Source: Lytechinus pictus
Taxonomy: Eukaryota; Echinodermata; Echinoidea; Temnopleuroida; Toxopneustidae
NCBI RefSeq assembly: GCF_037042905.1
Contig: NC_087245.1
Coordinates: 6,773,501 to 6,837,500 of the forward strand
Direction of reading: 5' to 3'
DNA length: 64,000 bases
Of the stretch, positions 22,341-36,514 are shown piece after piece (positions within the stretch are counted from its first letter, which is position 1; each line of letters starts with the position of its first letter). Both the position numbers and the translations under genes were made by a program. The notes beneath the pieces are model-generated. The model had not been told where the DNA came from. It did not search any database and saw only the letters and a program-made list of their open reading frames with translations.

Positions 22341-22489
22341 TAGGGCCTGTAACCCCCTGTAACACAAAGCTTATATAGCATTGATTGTAGAGCAGTTTTC
22401 TACGTTTGATTCTATTGACTATAATGTACAATCAATCTTAAAAATCAAGTGTATGATTAAGCGTTAACCTTTGTGTTAGGGGACCCTAA
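22341..22489. mobile_element. MITE with TAACACAAAG termini
   Basis: 149 bp. Left TAGGGCCTGTAACCCCCTGT then AACACAAAG; right CTTTGTGTTAGGGGACCCTA. Inner segments GATTGTA and TACAATCAAT are also inverted. A compact foldback structure with no open frame, as in small non-autonomous DNA transposons. Confidence 0.7.
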
Positions 22490-24027
22490 TATTAGCGTCC
22501 GTGAGGATTGCGAAAGGTCCCAAATTTCTCTAAAGCGCTCGGTCTCTTAAGATAATGGAATCCCAACAATGACACTTCAATTGAGAAGGTGCTTTATACA
22601 GAAATAGGAAACAGGATATACCATTCTCTCATTTCATGCTAGTAAACCACTGCTGAAAATGTCGTCAAATTCGGAAATAACGAAGATTGAAGTTTCTTAA
22701 TTTGGGGTTTTTCGGTGCAGCAGTTTCATGCATGCTGAATGCATATGCAATGTGTGACCTTATTTTATCACGCATTCAATTTCCCTAAAAACGTCATTAT
22801 ATAGAAACCATAATTATATTTTTTAACATGATTTGTGTGTAAAATATCTATCCTGTATCAAAGTGGTTCGCATCAATGATGATCTTTCACATATTATATC
22901 CTAAATATGATTACATTCTTGGAATAAAAACAAATTAGTTTGAAATTTCAAAATATGAAAGAAAAGGTAGGGGGGTAATCATCAGCTCATAATTCATAAC
23001 GTCATGAATAGAGCAGTTTTACCAAAAAATATGAATACATCTTAATATTCCAATCACATCATTTTCAGCAGTAACTTTTCAGAACTCTGCAACATATATC
23101 TTAATTGTTCAAATCAATCTAAGTTCAACACGATCAATGATGATGTATTGAGTCCCATGTAATTGCTATTTCAAATCGAAACGATATGAAAGAAAGCATA
23201 TGGGGTGTCTTGATAGCCATTCTAATTGATATTTTAAAAAAATAAGGCGATAATTATTGTTAATTAGCAGTAAAAGATTCACATTTTAGTAACAAAATAT
23301 ATACAGAAAGTAAATCCGCTGAATAAAGTGTGATTAATAAATCGATGAAGTGGTTTACTTGTGACAATATTGTCAAAGTATCCCGCCTTTTATATCACAC
23401 TTATCTTTTAGTTTCTATATTATGTATGTATACATTTTTGCTGAAGTGAATGAATAACAAAGATTACTACAAAGCAAAAAAACACTTATAAATTTACAAT
23501 TTTTCATTAATAATCGTAGTTAACAAAAGTGCTCCAGAATTTTTGAGGTCATTCGAAATTGTTTTTTTTTTGTAGAAATAATAATTCATTGAGTTGAGTT
23601 ATTAGTTAGCTATGTGGTTTTTAGTTAAAAGGGATTAAACGATATACCGATATCATGACATTATATCGGTATATATAAATTTGCATATATCGTTTCGCAT
23701 CTTGACAATATTTCCTTCTTTTCTTTCCTTCTTGGCATAAGTGAGTAAAAGGATGACGATTCGACTAAAATAGAAACACAAGTTAATTCGGTTGATGTAT
23801 TACGCTTGTCAGACATGCCTCTAATATTGGAAACTTAATTGGACGAAAGTGTTGTGTGCAGTACGGAGCGAAGCTGGAGAAAGTTATCATTTTCTTTAAT
23901 TGCCTTCTGGCCAACGGTGATGTTACGGGAAAGGGGAGGGGTCTTCTTTTTATTTGGCAACCAGTCCATTTGACTATTTTCGCCAACCCTATAACCCCTA
24001 TGGGGGGGGGGGGAGGAGTAACCGTAT
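22490..24027. other. Intergenic AT-rich DNA, no gene seen
   Basis: Nothing coding is supported. Parts of 22640-23060 (TGCTGAAAATGTCGTCAAAT, then CGTCATGAATAGAGCAG) loosely resemble the TTAA-ended MITE family seen at 55648 and 62704 and may be a diverged copy. A run of 12 G lies near 24002. Confidence 0.5.
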
Positions 24028-24168
24028 TCTAGATCTGGACGTTAGTAGTTATTTCTTTGGAAAACACTACACTCACTTATTGCATCGGTATATACACCAA
24101 TACAAAAGAGGAGGACTGGTGTATTGATGTGTATACCGATACAAGAAATGATAACGTCCAGATCTAAA
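24028..24168. mobile_element. MITE-like foldback element
   Basis: About 141 bp. Left TAGATCTGGACGTTA, right TAACGTCCAGATCTA. Inside, GCATCGGTATATACACC pairs with a GTGTATACCGATAC segment. No coding capacity. Confidence 0.65.
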
Positions 24169-27100
24169 CTAAAGTAACCGGCTTCTGGTATTTCAAGTCA
24201 CAATGAAACGAAAAAGAGGAAAAATGTGGAAAAAATGAAGAAAAAGAACTGAAGACACATAAACTATTAAACTGAGATGACACAATCGTGCGCCTAATCA
24301 ACTTAAAATAATTCTAAAAATGTAAAAATCAAATATTTTAACTGTAAAAAAAAGGATTTTTTTTTAATCTTGGTATCATGGCGCCACGTGCCACTTCTCA
24401 TTGTCCAATAGCTATTCAGTTGATTAGAGGATATATGGCAATAATAAATAAATTGCAACAATTCTAGCGTTTTTATGTTTTGAATAACATCAGATAAAAA
24501 AAAATCAAGGTTGAATGTATTCATTACTCAGTTGCTTACCCATCGTACTCACTCAACTTCAATTACTACTTAATGGTTCACATCAATGCATTTACATTAT
24601 GAAAGTAAAACTACATACTTGCATGTCATTATCTAACATCTAACATCTATGTAAAAATCACTGATGTGACGCGTAAAGAAACACTCCGTTATCTCTATTC
24701 GTAAGGAGATGTCTCCTTGGTTTTACACGGTATAATTAAATATCCTATTTCATTCCTGAATATTATAACTCTGTATAAGCGAATGAATAGATAAGAGAAA
24801 GGGCAACATTGTAACTTTCCGCGCAAAGCGCAAAGCGCAAAAGCAAAATTGATATTTGATCTTATTTAAGAAAGAAAATGTTACGTTTAATTTTTATTTT
24901 CGAAAAGAAAAAATAGAAGAAAAGAAGGTCATGAAGCTGCCTGAAGTTACTTTCCTTTGCTTGCATTACTTCTATTAACCTATTAATAAACAGAATACCT
25001 ATTTGCAGATCGGAGAAGTAAAAATTGGAAGTATGAGTGGAACGAATTTAGGAAAAAATATATACGAAAATAAATTTGAGCAAGCTCTCCATATAGCATT
25101 ATATTTTGCGGGTTTTATCATCTCGGTACATGTATTTATTGAATTGATTTATCAATTATTTATTAACGCATTCTTGATAAAACACAGGGTAGTATCATTC
25201 AAGTCAAAGATCTGTTAGCCACTATTATCCCCATTATACAATCGCAATTCATACACAATTAGATAGACACGTAGATATACAGTATAAACAGCGCATATTG
25301 ATATATAAAACACAATCAGTAGAACAATCAAATAAAAGGTGTATCAATAATGGGGAGGGGGTAGGTAAGTGTGAGATTTGTCGAAAAATTATAATAATAA
25401 CAATATAGCGCATATCATAATAACGTCCCTCTATGCGCTTCCAAAGGACTTGAATGTTATTACACTGACTTTAGCCCAGCAGCCTTTTACATAATTATGT
25501 TGTTTTCTTAACGAGAGGGTATGGTTTATAACCTGTTTTGATTTTTACCCATTGCTTTTGACGGTTCCCCCTCTTATGGTGTATAAACTTACTTCATCTG
25601 GGGCTTCTTTTATGCTTATCAACACTTGGTCCAAATCACTTAAGAGGACTTTTTTAAAATCATTATCTCTGTATTCTAATCATTTTGAACCTTGAAATAT
25701 TTGTCAGTTTATCTGAGCAGTGTATTGCCCTTTACCTCTGATTGCATTGTTTTGCTTGTGGGTGTGTAAGTTTGTGTGGGTGTGCGTGTGTTGGGATGAG
25801 GGTGAAGGTACAGGTGTGTGTGGGGGGTCGACAAACTTTATGTCCAAAGGGGGGGGGGGGCATTTGATTCAATTAGAATTTCAGATAAAACTGACAATAC
25901 TCATTATTCATTCTATATATTACTTTTGGGTTTTGTGGGTAGATTGTACAGTGGGACGTATGATTTAAGAAGGGGTACGGAAATATCAGCTCACAGAAAT
26001 AGCACTTATTTTGCCAATAGACATGATCAATTCACCTCAAGAAATAACGTGGAAAAAAGAAGCGAAATGCAGAAAATATCTTGAAATCAATAAACAATAC
26101 AGGCCTATTCGGCAAAACGGAAAACAAACAGATACGGTAAATTTACAAAATAATAAAACATAACAAGATTGAGCATAAAATAAATAAAAAAATCCTATTT
26201 CTAGATTTTAATTTAAGATGTATCACTTAAAAGGACCAAAAGCTATTTATTTTTAGACGTTAGATAAATATACTTGATAAAAACGACTTCTAACATGCGA
26301 TCAGCTTACAATATCGTTCTCTAAAACAGCATTGTATTTTGAACTTCTTGATGATATTTAAAGTTATATTGAGCGTTGTATTATCTGCTTATCACTAATG
26401 ACAATTAGTAATGATTAATTAGATTCCACATTATGCTAACGCAAGGTTATGCAACTATCGAGTATTTGTTCTAGATTTACACCTGGTTAAGGACAATCAT
26501 AGCGCAACTTGATTATAAATCTGTTTACCCCCATCGAGAGCGAAAAATAACAAAACAAAATCAAAATATAGAAATACCCAAGAATGTCACCAGCACAGAC
26601 GTGAACTAACGTAGGAAGACGACCTTGTTAAGCCTATCATAAGTTAGAAACTTGTTTGTCTTTATAAAAGATCACTGGACCCCTGTCTAACCTCATGAAA
26701 TCAAGATAAAAACGTTACTTTGCCTATTTCAATCAAGCGAATACAGACTTAAATGGGGTTTCTTTAATGTTTGCATCCGTTGGTATCATTTTTTTTCTAA
26801 AAAAAAAAACACAACTGACAATAAAATATTTTTATTCAATAAGTCATGACACTTATGGGTTCTCTAAGTTTTCTAGGGACAACTTTCCTGGAGGGTAGAT
26901 CCTCGAAAACACCCCACTCCCTCACGACAGTTAGCATGATCTTTCCAATTTTATCATTATTTTTCATCTGCATTTTTTTTATTGGTAAAAAAAAGAAAGA
27001 TTTGATCCAGTATTATAAATCTCAACGATTGATTGCGGAGCTGATTTTAATGATTAATTATGCACAGTTATCACCTACTTGCAATCAACAGTAGAAACCA

Positions 27101-28062
27101 GCCCAATGACCAATCGTTACGGTCTTTGGTATGAGGTATTTTAGTGCCCCCCCCCCTCCTCTAGGACAACTCCCCGGGAGAACAAATCTTCCCTGACAAC
27201 CCCCCCCCCCCATTTAGCTTTCGCAGAAAACATGGAAAAGAACAGCGGTGATTTTGTAAGTTCTAGTGACACCAAAGTCGTTAGCTGTCTGGTTTGTTCA
27301 CGTCTGAGGCACAACAAAAAGATAATATGCTCTGCAATTCTAAAATTTTCTTTGGCCAAGTACTGCACAAAATCGAAAGATAAATATGGATTTTCTGTTC
27401 AGTTATGATCCAGCAGGAAATTCTGTGTTTGTTTTGTTTTGTCTTCATTTAGCTCTTGGGGTGCGTCTGTTTGCTGTAATACATGAAAGGCAAGCTCATG
27501 ATGCTTCTTTTCTTTAGATAGAATGGCTAGGATCATAATTGGTTAACCTTTTGTGGATTAATGGCGTCTGATTTAGGAACTGATTTTTATTAATTGTCAA
27601 AGAGAACGTGGATGCAATATCACTTATGACTTTACAACTTTCTTGAAGCTGACATAACTTGAAATGTAGATAAAATTATGATAGTTATAATGATAGTCAA
27701 ATATTGATGGGATTGCGTATCTTAATTTCAAATCTTCCTTATTGAATTCTGAATTGAGCAAACAATCAGTAAGAAATTCAATCACGATTCTGTTTTTTTA
27801 ATACTTAAAAATCAAGAACTTGATAATGCATTTCAATGAGCATTTGCAAACATACTCTATATAACTGTATCATTATTTCATTTATTAATCAAGGCTGACT
27901 CTTTTATTTCCATTTTGAAAAAAATTCTAATTTTTCGAAAGATTTTGACATAATATTCAGAGAACAGTGTTATATTTTACCATTTCCCTTACATTTTCTT
28001 TCTTTTTTTCTTGGACATGAAACTATTGGGGTTCCATGGTCCCCTAGTCCCCCAACAGTATG
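24169..28062. other. Intergenic DNA, no gene seen
   Basis: Mixed AT-rich DNA with repeat fragments. At about 25388-25447 a TAATAATAAC/TATAGCGCATA segment has a similar copy in intron 5 of copy B near 48236-48294. C-rich debris at 27149-27215 (two long C runs around AGGACAACTCCCCGGGAG) partly repeats 26875-26905. No frame here has support as a gene. Confidence 0.5.
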
Positions 28063-28255
28063 TCAGTGTCCACTTGGCCTACTAACACATGGTCTATAAT
28101 TCTTAGATTGTCGAACACTATCATGGCGTAAACCCATTTGGTCTTAAATCTGAACTAGTCCTGTTTTCATTTGGTCCCGTCATCACTTTCTTGGTCTTAT
28201 TGTCACTTGAGCCAACTTCCACTCGGTCTTAACGGTTTAGTTTTCACTCTGTCTG
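28063..28255 (+). repeat. Degenerate minisatellite with TTGGTCT units
   Basis: Repeated CACTTGGCCT, CATGGTCT, CATTTGGTCTTA, CATTTGGTCC, CTTGGTCTTATTGTCACTTG and CACTCGGTCTTA at intervals of roughly 20-35 bp. The shared unit is about (C)A(C/T)TTGGTCTTA. Ordinary decayed tandem repeat. Confidence 0.6.
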
Positions 28256-29170
28256 CATACTTACTTCATAGTCAATATTATTAATGTGAATATGCCATTC
28301 ATACACAAGTGTGCCCTTCCCCTTGAAAGTCACAAGAAATATTTTGAATGGGAATATGTCGCTCATAAACAAGTGAGGACTTTCTTTTCTTTTCTTTTGA
28401 TTCTCAAATTTTACGTGAACAAAATGACCTTCATTTTCAAGTGAAAACTTCTTCTTTTTTTTGCTTGTCAAATTTCGTGGGAAAATGTGCCACCCCCTTG
28501 AAAATCCTGGACCCGCCCCTGATACAAATTTGTTCCAAATGTAAGGAGTGAAAAAGAGGGTAAAATGTGAGGGGGAGAAAGAAGGACAGAAATAGCAGAG
28601 TTTTGGGTCCTTTAAATTTCCCTATCAATTGAGAAAACGATAGACTTCACTTTCGGGTCGTTGTGACCCTCCCATTGAAATAACCTACCGTATAAAACAC
28701 CGAAGCCGGTGACACATAATGCAGTAATGCAACAATCCTCACCAACTATCAAGGCTACGGAGCATTACTTCCCATCCAAGGTTGTTACACACATCTATCC
28801 TTGATGTAAAGTAATTATTTAAAATTGATGTGTCATTCGCACTTACAACATTTATCATTAAATATTTTAGTTTTCGTCATATTACATTCACCATACTATG
28901 TCCATGCATGAGGCAATAAGGTAGTAATAAATAAAATTTACTTGCGGTATCTTTATCCATTTTGATAATGATATAGATGCATGTTTTTGTAAGATACCGC
29001 AATCAAAACAAGACAATAAATAAAATATCTTGGAGACCCTGGTACACCCAGTCAGGTAGCCCGGATAGTCAAATTTGATGGGTATGACTAACATGCATGC
29101 CTTCTCGCCCACACCTGATTGGGTAAATAAGGATCTTTACACGATATTGGGTAAAAGTGCTCCATGAGGG

Positions 29171-29345
29171 TGATTATGTGTCCAACCAACATTGGGCATT
29201 TATTTTGGGCATTTTTATTTCTCCAGTGTGATGACAATTTTGCCCATTCTAAGGTAACTGCTGCTTATTTTGTAACCTTACTGGACAATAATGCTTCCCG
29301 CATTGTGTAAAATACTGCCCAAAATTGGTTTGACACATAATTACA
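29171..29345. mobile_element. MITE-like element with ATTATGTGTC termini
   Basis: About 175 bp. Left TGATTATGTGTCCAACCAAC then ATTGGGCA; the right end on the other strand reads AATTATGTGTCAAACCAATT then TTGGGCA. Long imperfect inverted ends and no open frame. Confidence 0.65.
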
Positions 29346-31994
29346 TAATTGCATTGTACACACAGTAAAATTACAAAATGAAATAGCATTACTGTAAAAA
29401 TAATAATAATGCATAAATAGATAAGAATCAGCCCCTCATTACAGCATTGATTAGTATGCATGGTGTCTTTACCTTCTTCGACAAGACAACAACGAATAAA
29501 ACAAACTTAATGAATGAATATAGGTGTGTTTAGGGGGCTAGCCATGCTTGATAAATAAAATTATATAGCACACAATGATAATGAATCATCATTACTATTT
29601 TTCCGTGTTTGATAAGTGACTCTGATCGATGGAGGGGGGGGGGGCATTTAACTGTTGTGTATGATTTTATTTTTTTGCTCTTAGGGTATAACAAATGCAT
29701 ATCGCTGACTCCCCCTCTCTTCTTTCTATCTCATGTTATCATAATTATACTCACTAATTACACACTCATGCACCTCTTTTCATCAATCATTCTGGTGTAA
29801 GCATGATTATATATTTTCTCAAATTACTCCCAATCTATTTAATCCCTTCCCTCAACCATCGAGGCTGCACCAACACGAATATATATCTGCCATTCATTTT
29901 CGCGTTATTCAAATATTTGTTCATGCTCTATCAACGAAGTGTTCACCGACACCTCCCCTCCCCTCATCGATCCTAACATAGGTTTCATGGTTAATTTATT
30001 CCCATCTCCGTTACTCTTTGAAATTGATTGTAAAATAGCTAAATTGAACGTAGATATGAAGCGGGCTCATCACACGGATTGACATTAAGATCCGTTACTG
30101 TTTCAATTTCATGGCATTCATCCTACAGCAAACTTCATTACGACGACCAGACAATGGGTTTTATTGTTTAAATCAATATTTTGCTATCGTACTTTAATAC
30201 AAACATAATTCAACCAGCAATACTATAATTTTAGCAACCTGGTCAGACGCGACTATATACGGCGGCTACAGACATTATAGAGGTGCGACGTGATATATTA
30301 CACACGCCAAGATTTATATGTTTGTTTCCACGTACAAGAGAAAGTAAATACACCTTTTAGATGACATCTTTAAAGTACACAAAATGACAACTATGATGGT
30401 TATCGTTCGCATTTTCCAGTGCAGCAGTATTTTTCTAATGCAAATGCCCTTGTCCGAAATGATCATTCAGTATTTTGCTATATTTAAACTGGATGCTGAA
30501 TAATTTAGAAGTGTCTAAAGCTTTAAGATTAATTTGCTTCCAATGAATGTGTGCATGGGATAGGTATTATCCCAATTGGATGGCAAGTCTCACATTGCTT
30601 TCTCTTTCTACCCATCCCTGTTTTTTCCTGTCTAACTCTCACCTATATCTACACAATATCCCCTGCTTACTTGTTTTGTTTTCTCTGTCACCCCCATAAA
30701 AAAATGCACCATAAATCTTGTTGTAGTATTCGTAGTCATATCTGTTTATAATCATCTTCTATTTGGTTTGGTTTTTCTCCGAATTAAGAAAAACAAAACC
30801 TCCAAATTGCACAATGACAATGGAATAATGACATAATCAAATAAAAAACCTCACTCTCTTTCTCTGGATGTCAAAACACCTGATCTTGTGATTCTGCATA
30901 AATTTCACGCTCCCCCCTTCCCTCACATAATGTATGAATCACAAGGCATTATTGTGAACTCCCTGGATGTGAAAATGAGGTTGTTATGATGGGAAGTGAT
31001 GTAACCAGGGAACACCTGCCCTCCTATACACACACTGATCGATTGACCATGAGCTTGATATACCGTCGAGATATACATGTCTGTATTATTATCATTCGTC
31101 TGTCACAGTAACTTTTTCCTTTATAAGTCATGATGCAAATAGTACACATTCCACACATTTCCCTCCGTCTTGCCTACATTGTTGTTATGTTAACTCCGTA
31201 CATAAAAAAATCTACCCCATCCACAAAATAGAGAAATAGAGCTGGAAAAGTAAATTCAACTGACATGACTGAGTTTGATGTAGTTTACATAATTCATATG
31301 AAAATATTACTATACATATTTCATTGCTCCATTTTATTCTGAACTGAAGTTTATATGAAGCCAACAAAAATAAATCACCTCTTTAAACATGTTGAATGAT
31401 AATGAAACATAATTTTGATAGTCTTGAACAATCTCATCAAAGTGAATGCTTTCGAATAGTCCATTTGAAACGACATTCGTTCTTTTCAGTCGAGACCTGT
31501 GCGTAACGGTCTGTCATTTGCGCTGGGTATGTACACAGTCTGTAATACTTGATTATTTGCGAGCTTTAAAAAAAAAAATTAAAAAGTGTTTTCACTGAAT
31601 ATTCAAGGATATCATGAGTGTTAAACTGAGACAAAATTCAGTGAACACCATGTTGAAGCTGTAAATAATAGCTTTTCATTTGATCGCATATGATAGTGTT
31701 TTTCGACGGCTGAATGTGCTTATGCAGTATATTCATTTTTAAAATTATAAATATTAACTATAATATATTATGTAATGAGATGATGCAATACTGAATTGAA
31801 CTTAAACCATTAATGTTAAACCCGTTTGTAGAGTTCCATCTTTGCCCTGATTGCAGGGCAAATATGTTTCACAAGCTATAAAGTATAGTTATATTTTTTT
31901 GATGCATTTAAGCACATGTATTGGAAATAATTTGTCTTACGGAACAAATTTACAGCATGTTATGTGAAAATCTGAATATCAAACACTCATAAAT
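29346..31994. other. Intergenic DNA, no gene seen
   Basis: AT-rich, with a G run at about 29633-29643 and no supported coding or RNA gene. Short open frames look random. Confidence 0.5.
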
Positions 31995-32535
31995 GCTTTG
32001 TTTTGACAATGTTTAACCCTAAATATACTGGGCCCTTTCGAAGCCTAAAAAGACACCCCCCCCCCATGATCTCGGCCGTCGATCGCGACGAAAATTGGCA
32101 CGCGCGTTCACCCATAGGGCCCTGCATGGGAACGATTTTTTTGCTGGGGGTGCTTAAGTAAATTTGACAAGGCTTTCGCTACAAAATGAAGGAAGTTTTA
32201 ATCTTAAAAAAATTGACAATAAAAAAGAAAAAGAAAAGGTTATTACTGCAAAATGAAGGTCGTTTCGGTTCCAAGAAATTTGACAAGCAAAAAATAAGAA
32301 AAAAGGCTTTTGCTACAAAATGAAGGTAATTTTGGTCTAAAAAATGACAAGCAAAAAAAAAAGTTTCAACACTAAATCTTGGTCATTTTCCATGTATTTC
32401 TCAAATTTGATACACGTACCGGAATTACAGTGGGTGCTGCCTATAGAAAACAATATACGAAACACCCCCAGGGAAAATATTGGGGTGCTGAAGCACCCCT
32501 ATACTCCCGCTTCCCAGGGCTATGTCCAAGGGCCC
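31995..32535 (+). repeat. Interspersed repeat with internal ACAAAATGAAGG tandem units
   Basis: Starts TTTAACCCTAAATATACTGG, passes a C run and GATCGCGACGAAAATTGGCA, then carries four units of about 60 bp built on CTACAAAATGAAGGTNNTTT followed by TTGACAAGCAAAAAA. It ends near CCCAGGG...GGGCCCTGGG. Fragments recur at 20350-20600, 52255-52400 and 63598-63990, so it is an interspersed family. No coding frame. Confidence 0.6.
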
Positions 32536-32689
32536 TGGGTTGAATGGCATTTTTAACAAATAAACCCTGCAACAATCTTATCGAATTATAATATATACTT
32601 TCTCAAGGGCTTGAGATAGATTTCCAGTGAACAATTATCAGGTTCTAGATAAAATAGCGAAAATTATCATCTTTTTTTAATTCGTAACA

Positions 32690-33135
32690 CAAACTAATGA
32701 TGTCATATACCCCACTTGTTCTTTTGTATTTTATTACATGATATCATGTTTATTCAAAATTTGTCCTCCAAGAACTAAACAAAAAAATGGAATGGCAAGT
32801 GAGTTGATGAATATAGATTTTCATTGTTGCAGCATATTCTATGATAAGAGAGACATATGTTTACCCACAAGCATGAAAATATGAAATGATTATGATTTCA
32901 TGTTATATATCATAAGAAAAAGTAAAAAGGCGTTGTGACATCATCATCCCACCTAATGAATATTCATGACGACGTGCATATTTTTATATCTGTTTCCATA
33001 AAATATTGCTAAACTTTTAATTTAAATATCTTCCTTATTTGTTATCAGTTTTGATGAAATTTTCAGCACTTTGCTCAGTGAATTTTATTCTATTTATTTA
33101 GATATAATCGTTTTAAGCCCTGAGTACCCCTTTAA
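32690..33135. mobile_element. TTAA-ended MITE, left-truncated copy
   Basis: Matches the reverse complement of the 62704-63290 element over most of its length: CCAAGAACTAAA, TTCATGACGACGTGCAT, AAAATATTGCTAAA and TTTGATGAAATTTTCAGCA in the same order. It ends GAGTACCCCTTTAA. The outer left inverted repeat is missing. Confidence 0.65.
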
Positions 33136-34593
33136 ATCAAAGCTATAGGTATAATGTCATATATTCTGTACTATTTAGTCTTAAAATATAAAACACAATT
33201 GGGATTATAGAGTTTACTGTGAATTGCGATGGTTATGTGAGATACCATCCTGAAAAGGGGAGTATTGGGCATGTTGGGAGTATTCTGCGATTCTACCATA
33301 TGATCTTTGTAACATATTATTGTGGTGCAAATGCATTAGAATCTTCCCAACAGAGTAAAATCATTGAATCTGGAAAAATAACCGTTTCTAAAAGTCAGTT
33401 CGTATATAACATGTCCTCTCAATTATATTGTTGATGGTGTATATACATTCATAATAAGAGGTCGCGGAGTGAGTTAAAATTCAAAATCTTTGACTGATGG
33501 TCATCATAACAGAAAACAACTCTGGGAGGTCTTCCAACCCCTTACCAATTGTTATGTTGAGATTATATTTTCTATTTATCAAATGTTGGTGAATCAATAA
33601 ACTATATTTAATGAAGAGATGAATAGTCTCACTTTATTGTAAATGTATCGCGTGTTCCATAGTGATGGACCCAGTGATAACAAAATACTTTTTTTCATAC
33701 AAACATTTTTCATACAAACATTGGGCAAATTGTTTTGACAGTAATTTTGGCAAGATCTACACGCTTAGGAATTATAATAACGCCAAGGCAGTCACACTCA
33801 GGCTGATGAAATGGACCACAGACTGACAAAATGTATTGTGTTATTTCCAATGATGTAAAATGTATAACCTCGGTTTGTTTGAAATCGGCTTCGTTTGTGT
33901 GACTGAAGGATATCTCACTTGGTTCATTTGTAAAAAGTGTCTTAACGAAAAAAAAAATATGGGGAAGCACTATTTTTAAAAGGGATAATTTGGGTAGTAT
34001 AATAATGCCGGGTTTAGATCTAGACCTATATAATTGCAGATTATGAGTTTTTTTTAAGGTAATCCTTGAGTGAAAAAGTAACATGGCGTGAAAAAAAAAT
34101 TAATACGCAATATTTGAGAAATACTGGTTGTTATTATCTTACCTCAGTGAAATGAATTATATCCATTCGCAATTCAATGTTCCACCTGCTGTAGACCAGA
34201 ACTCGACACACCAAACTGACTCCATATCAACTTACACCTGTCATATCAACTTTGATGGTATAAAAGCTTGGTAGAAATCTAATCACGTTATGTACCGACG
34301 AGTACACACCAAAATATCATGGATAATGGGCTGAAAGCATTATTGTCATGTCCTGACATAGCCTTTCGACCATCATGTTATATTCCAAGCGGGGACAAAA
34401 TGATGGTGAATGATGTTATAATTATACTCAGGCGGACTCCAATTGACTGCCATGAGCCTGATGAGAGAAAACAGGCAGAGAGAAAAAGAAAGAGTCGCCG
34501 GTAACTCGTTAGTATGGACTTTAGCCTCAGATCAATACACAATAAAGTTGTTGGGGAAAAGTAATATTATACGAAATTATACGATACCAATCA
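33136..34593. other. Intergenic DNA, no gene seen
   Basis: AT-rich, with no repeat family or gene that I can recognise. Confidence 0.5.
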
Positions 34594-34860
34594 GTGGCGG
34601 AAAAAGCCAACAATTTTAAGGGCTTGTCCTTGTGTGTGGGGCAAAATTTCTTAAGCATCGCTAGCGAGCGATTTTATTTTGTAAAGAAATCATAGTTTGA
34701 CAGATTTTGACATAATACGGAAAATTATAACATATTTCACCCTCTTCCCTTTACTTTGTTTGTTTTTCTTCTTCTACCATTTTCTCTTGTTTGTGGGCTT
34801 TTTGGGAGGTAAAGGGACCCAATGACCCAAGCCGCCATCTTTTATCTATACGCCAGTGAT
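34594..34860 (+). repeat. Dispersed repeat fragment (CAGTGGCGGA... end)
   Basis: Begins at CAGTGGCGGAAAAAGCC, includes a CTAGCGAGCG block and GATTTTGACATAATA followed by a CT-rich run, and ends near ACGCCAGTGATA. A related GATTTTGACATAATATTCAG plus CT-rich segment lies at about 27945-28015. Probably transposon-derived. Confidence 0.45.
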
Positions 34861-35473
34861 ATCACCAATAAACAAAATCCACTTAACGCTTTCAATTATA
34901 AAAGGAAATGTTACACGCAAATAATTTAGAGGTCCCCTTCCCTAAATATTTTTCCTTCTCAAATTACATAAGGGACATACCACAAATAGCCAACAATAAA
35001 TAAATAAATGAAAAAAATAAAAACATAAATAGATAAATAAAAATGAAAAATAAAATCTTGTTGGCCGAAACCAATCTATGGAAATAAATAAAATACATCG
35101 CATTTGAGATTTCGGACTTTATAATGCTAAGTGTGCCTGAATGAAGGCAACCATCGCATGGAGTAGAGCAAATATTGAAACCATGGTATAGCCAGGCAAC
35201 GGAGGAAGAAAGAGAAACAGCAAACATGACGAATAAAGTGAGTTTCATTAACGATGTTTGAATACTGACTTCATTTTCAAGACATTGATCAGATTCTAGA
35301 TAGCATCTGAGTGTATATCTTCCTTTCACTGGATTGTAATTAATGGAAATGCATAACATACATAATGGGAGGGGAAGACCGGATCAAAGCAAACTTCCTA
35401 TCTTATTTTATTTTATTCATTTTTTTCTTATTAATCTATTTCATATGAACACTCGGTTCCCACTTTATCTGGA

Positions 35474-35577
35474 AATAATCATGATAATAATAATGGTATC
35501 AATAATCATGATGATAATAATGGTATTAATAATAATAATGATAATAATGGTATTAATAATAATGATAATAATAATAC
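35474..35577. repeat. (ATA/ATG)n microsatellite with higher-order period
   Basis: ATA/ATG triplets broken at regular points by GGTATTAAT or GGTATCAAT, giving a second-level period of about 30 bp (ATGATAATAATGGTATTAAT recurs). Confidence 0.85.
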
Positions 35578-35785
35578 CTATAAGTATCTGAACATATAAT
35601 CATAACTTGTCTTTTAAAAAAATTTCAGAAGTAATCGAAAATGTCATATTGCTGATATGATCGCATTCGTTTCCTTTGATTTTTTTTAAATAAAATAAAA
35701 GTATTATATAGACCGTATAGCCGAATCGCGCACCCAATTGACTGAAATATCTTTATTCTTGACTCAATTACTTGAGTACCCTTGT

Positions 35786-36060
35786 AAAGGCCTGGTTCCA
35801 CTGGCCGACGGACACAAAACGTATTCATAACAGCGAACGAGTAAAATTTCGGAGTGGCTCCACCCGTTTCAGACCAGACAATTGACAAAATAGGCGAACA
35901 GTGAAATCACAGTGGACGGATGCTCTATGGATACAGAGCGTATGAAACACGTATGCAAAGAGTATACAACGGATACATAACGTTTTCCAACGAATGGCAA
36001 GATTCTTTTCCGTTTTACATCCTCTCTGCATCCGTAAGTGCAGTGGGACCAAGCCTTTAA
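35786..36060. mobile_element. MITE with AAAGGCCTGGTTCCACTG termini
   Basis: About 275 bp. Left AAAGGCCTGGTTCCACTG; right CAGTGGGACCAAGCCTTT. The inverted ends match at 16 of 18 positions. The interior has runs such as GTATACAACGGATACA and CAACGAATGGC but no protein signature. Non-autonomous DNA transposon. Confidence 0.7.
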
Positions 36061-36437
36061 ATGACTTGTGGAATTCTTTGATAGGAAGGGATAGTTGTTT
36101 ATTCAATTTGTTGCTATGCAGCTCTTAAAGCTCATCTATCACTGTATTGCACTCATGGAACTTTACTCAAAGGAACCTATTAGAATATAGTCAATCACCT
36201 AACAATCCAGTGACCAATTAATCATTCAATGCATTCGTCAATCGTTTGTAATCGATACCAACTAGGCTATTAACTGAAAAATCATAACTGAATCAAATTA
36301 TTACTCAAATCATCATGATCATGTTCATGAATTATCCTACCCATTATCTAGGGTCTCGTTCCATGAGTGACGTACGAATAAACATAACTCAAGTTGCAAA
36401 AACTCCTACTTTAGAGACAAAATACATAAAAAGCTTA

Positions 36438-36489
36438 ATGATAATAATTATAATAATAATAACAATAATAATAACAATAATAATAATAC
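36438..36489. repeat. (ATA)n microsatellite
   Basis: ATA/ACA triplet run, about 52 bp, directly before the 36515 foldback element. Confidence 0.85.
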
Positions 36490-36514
36490 AGCTGGCAGAA
36501 AAGCTGAATTCTCA

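Noticed and set aside
28063..28255. A CRISPR-like spaced repeat
   Set aside because: Spacing is irregular, units are degenerate, and the genome is clearly eukaryotic; it is a decayed minisatellite.
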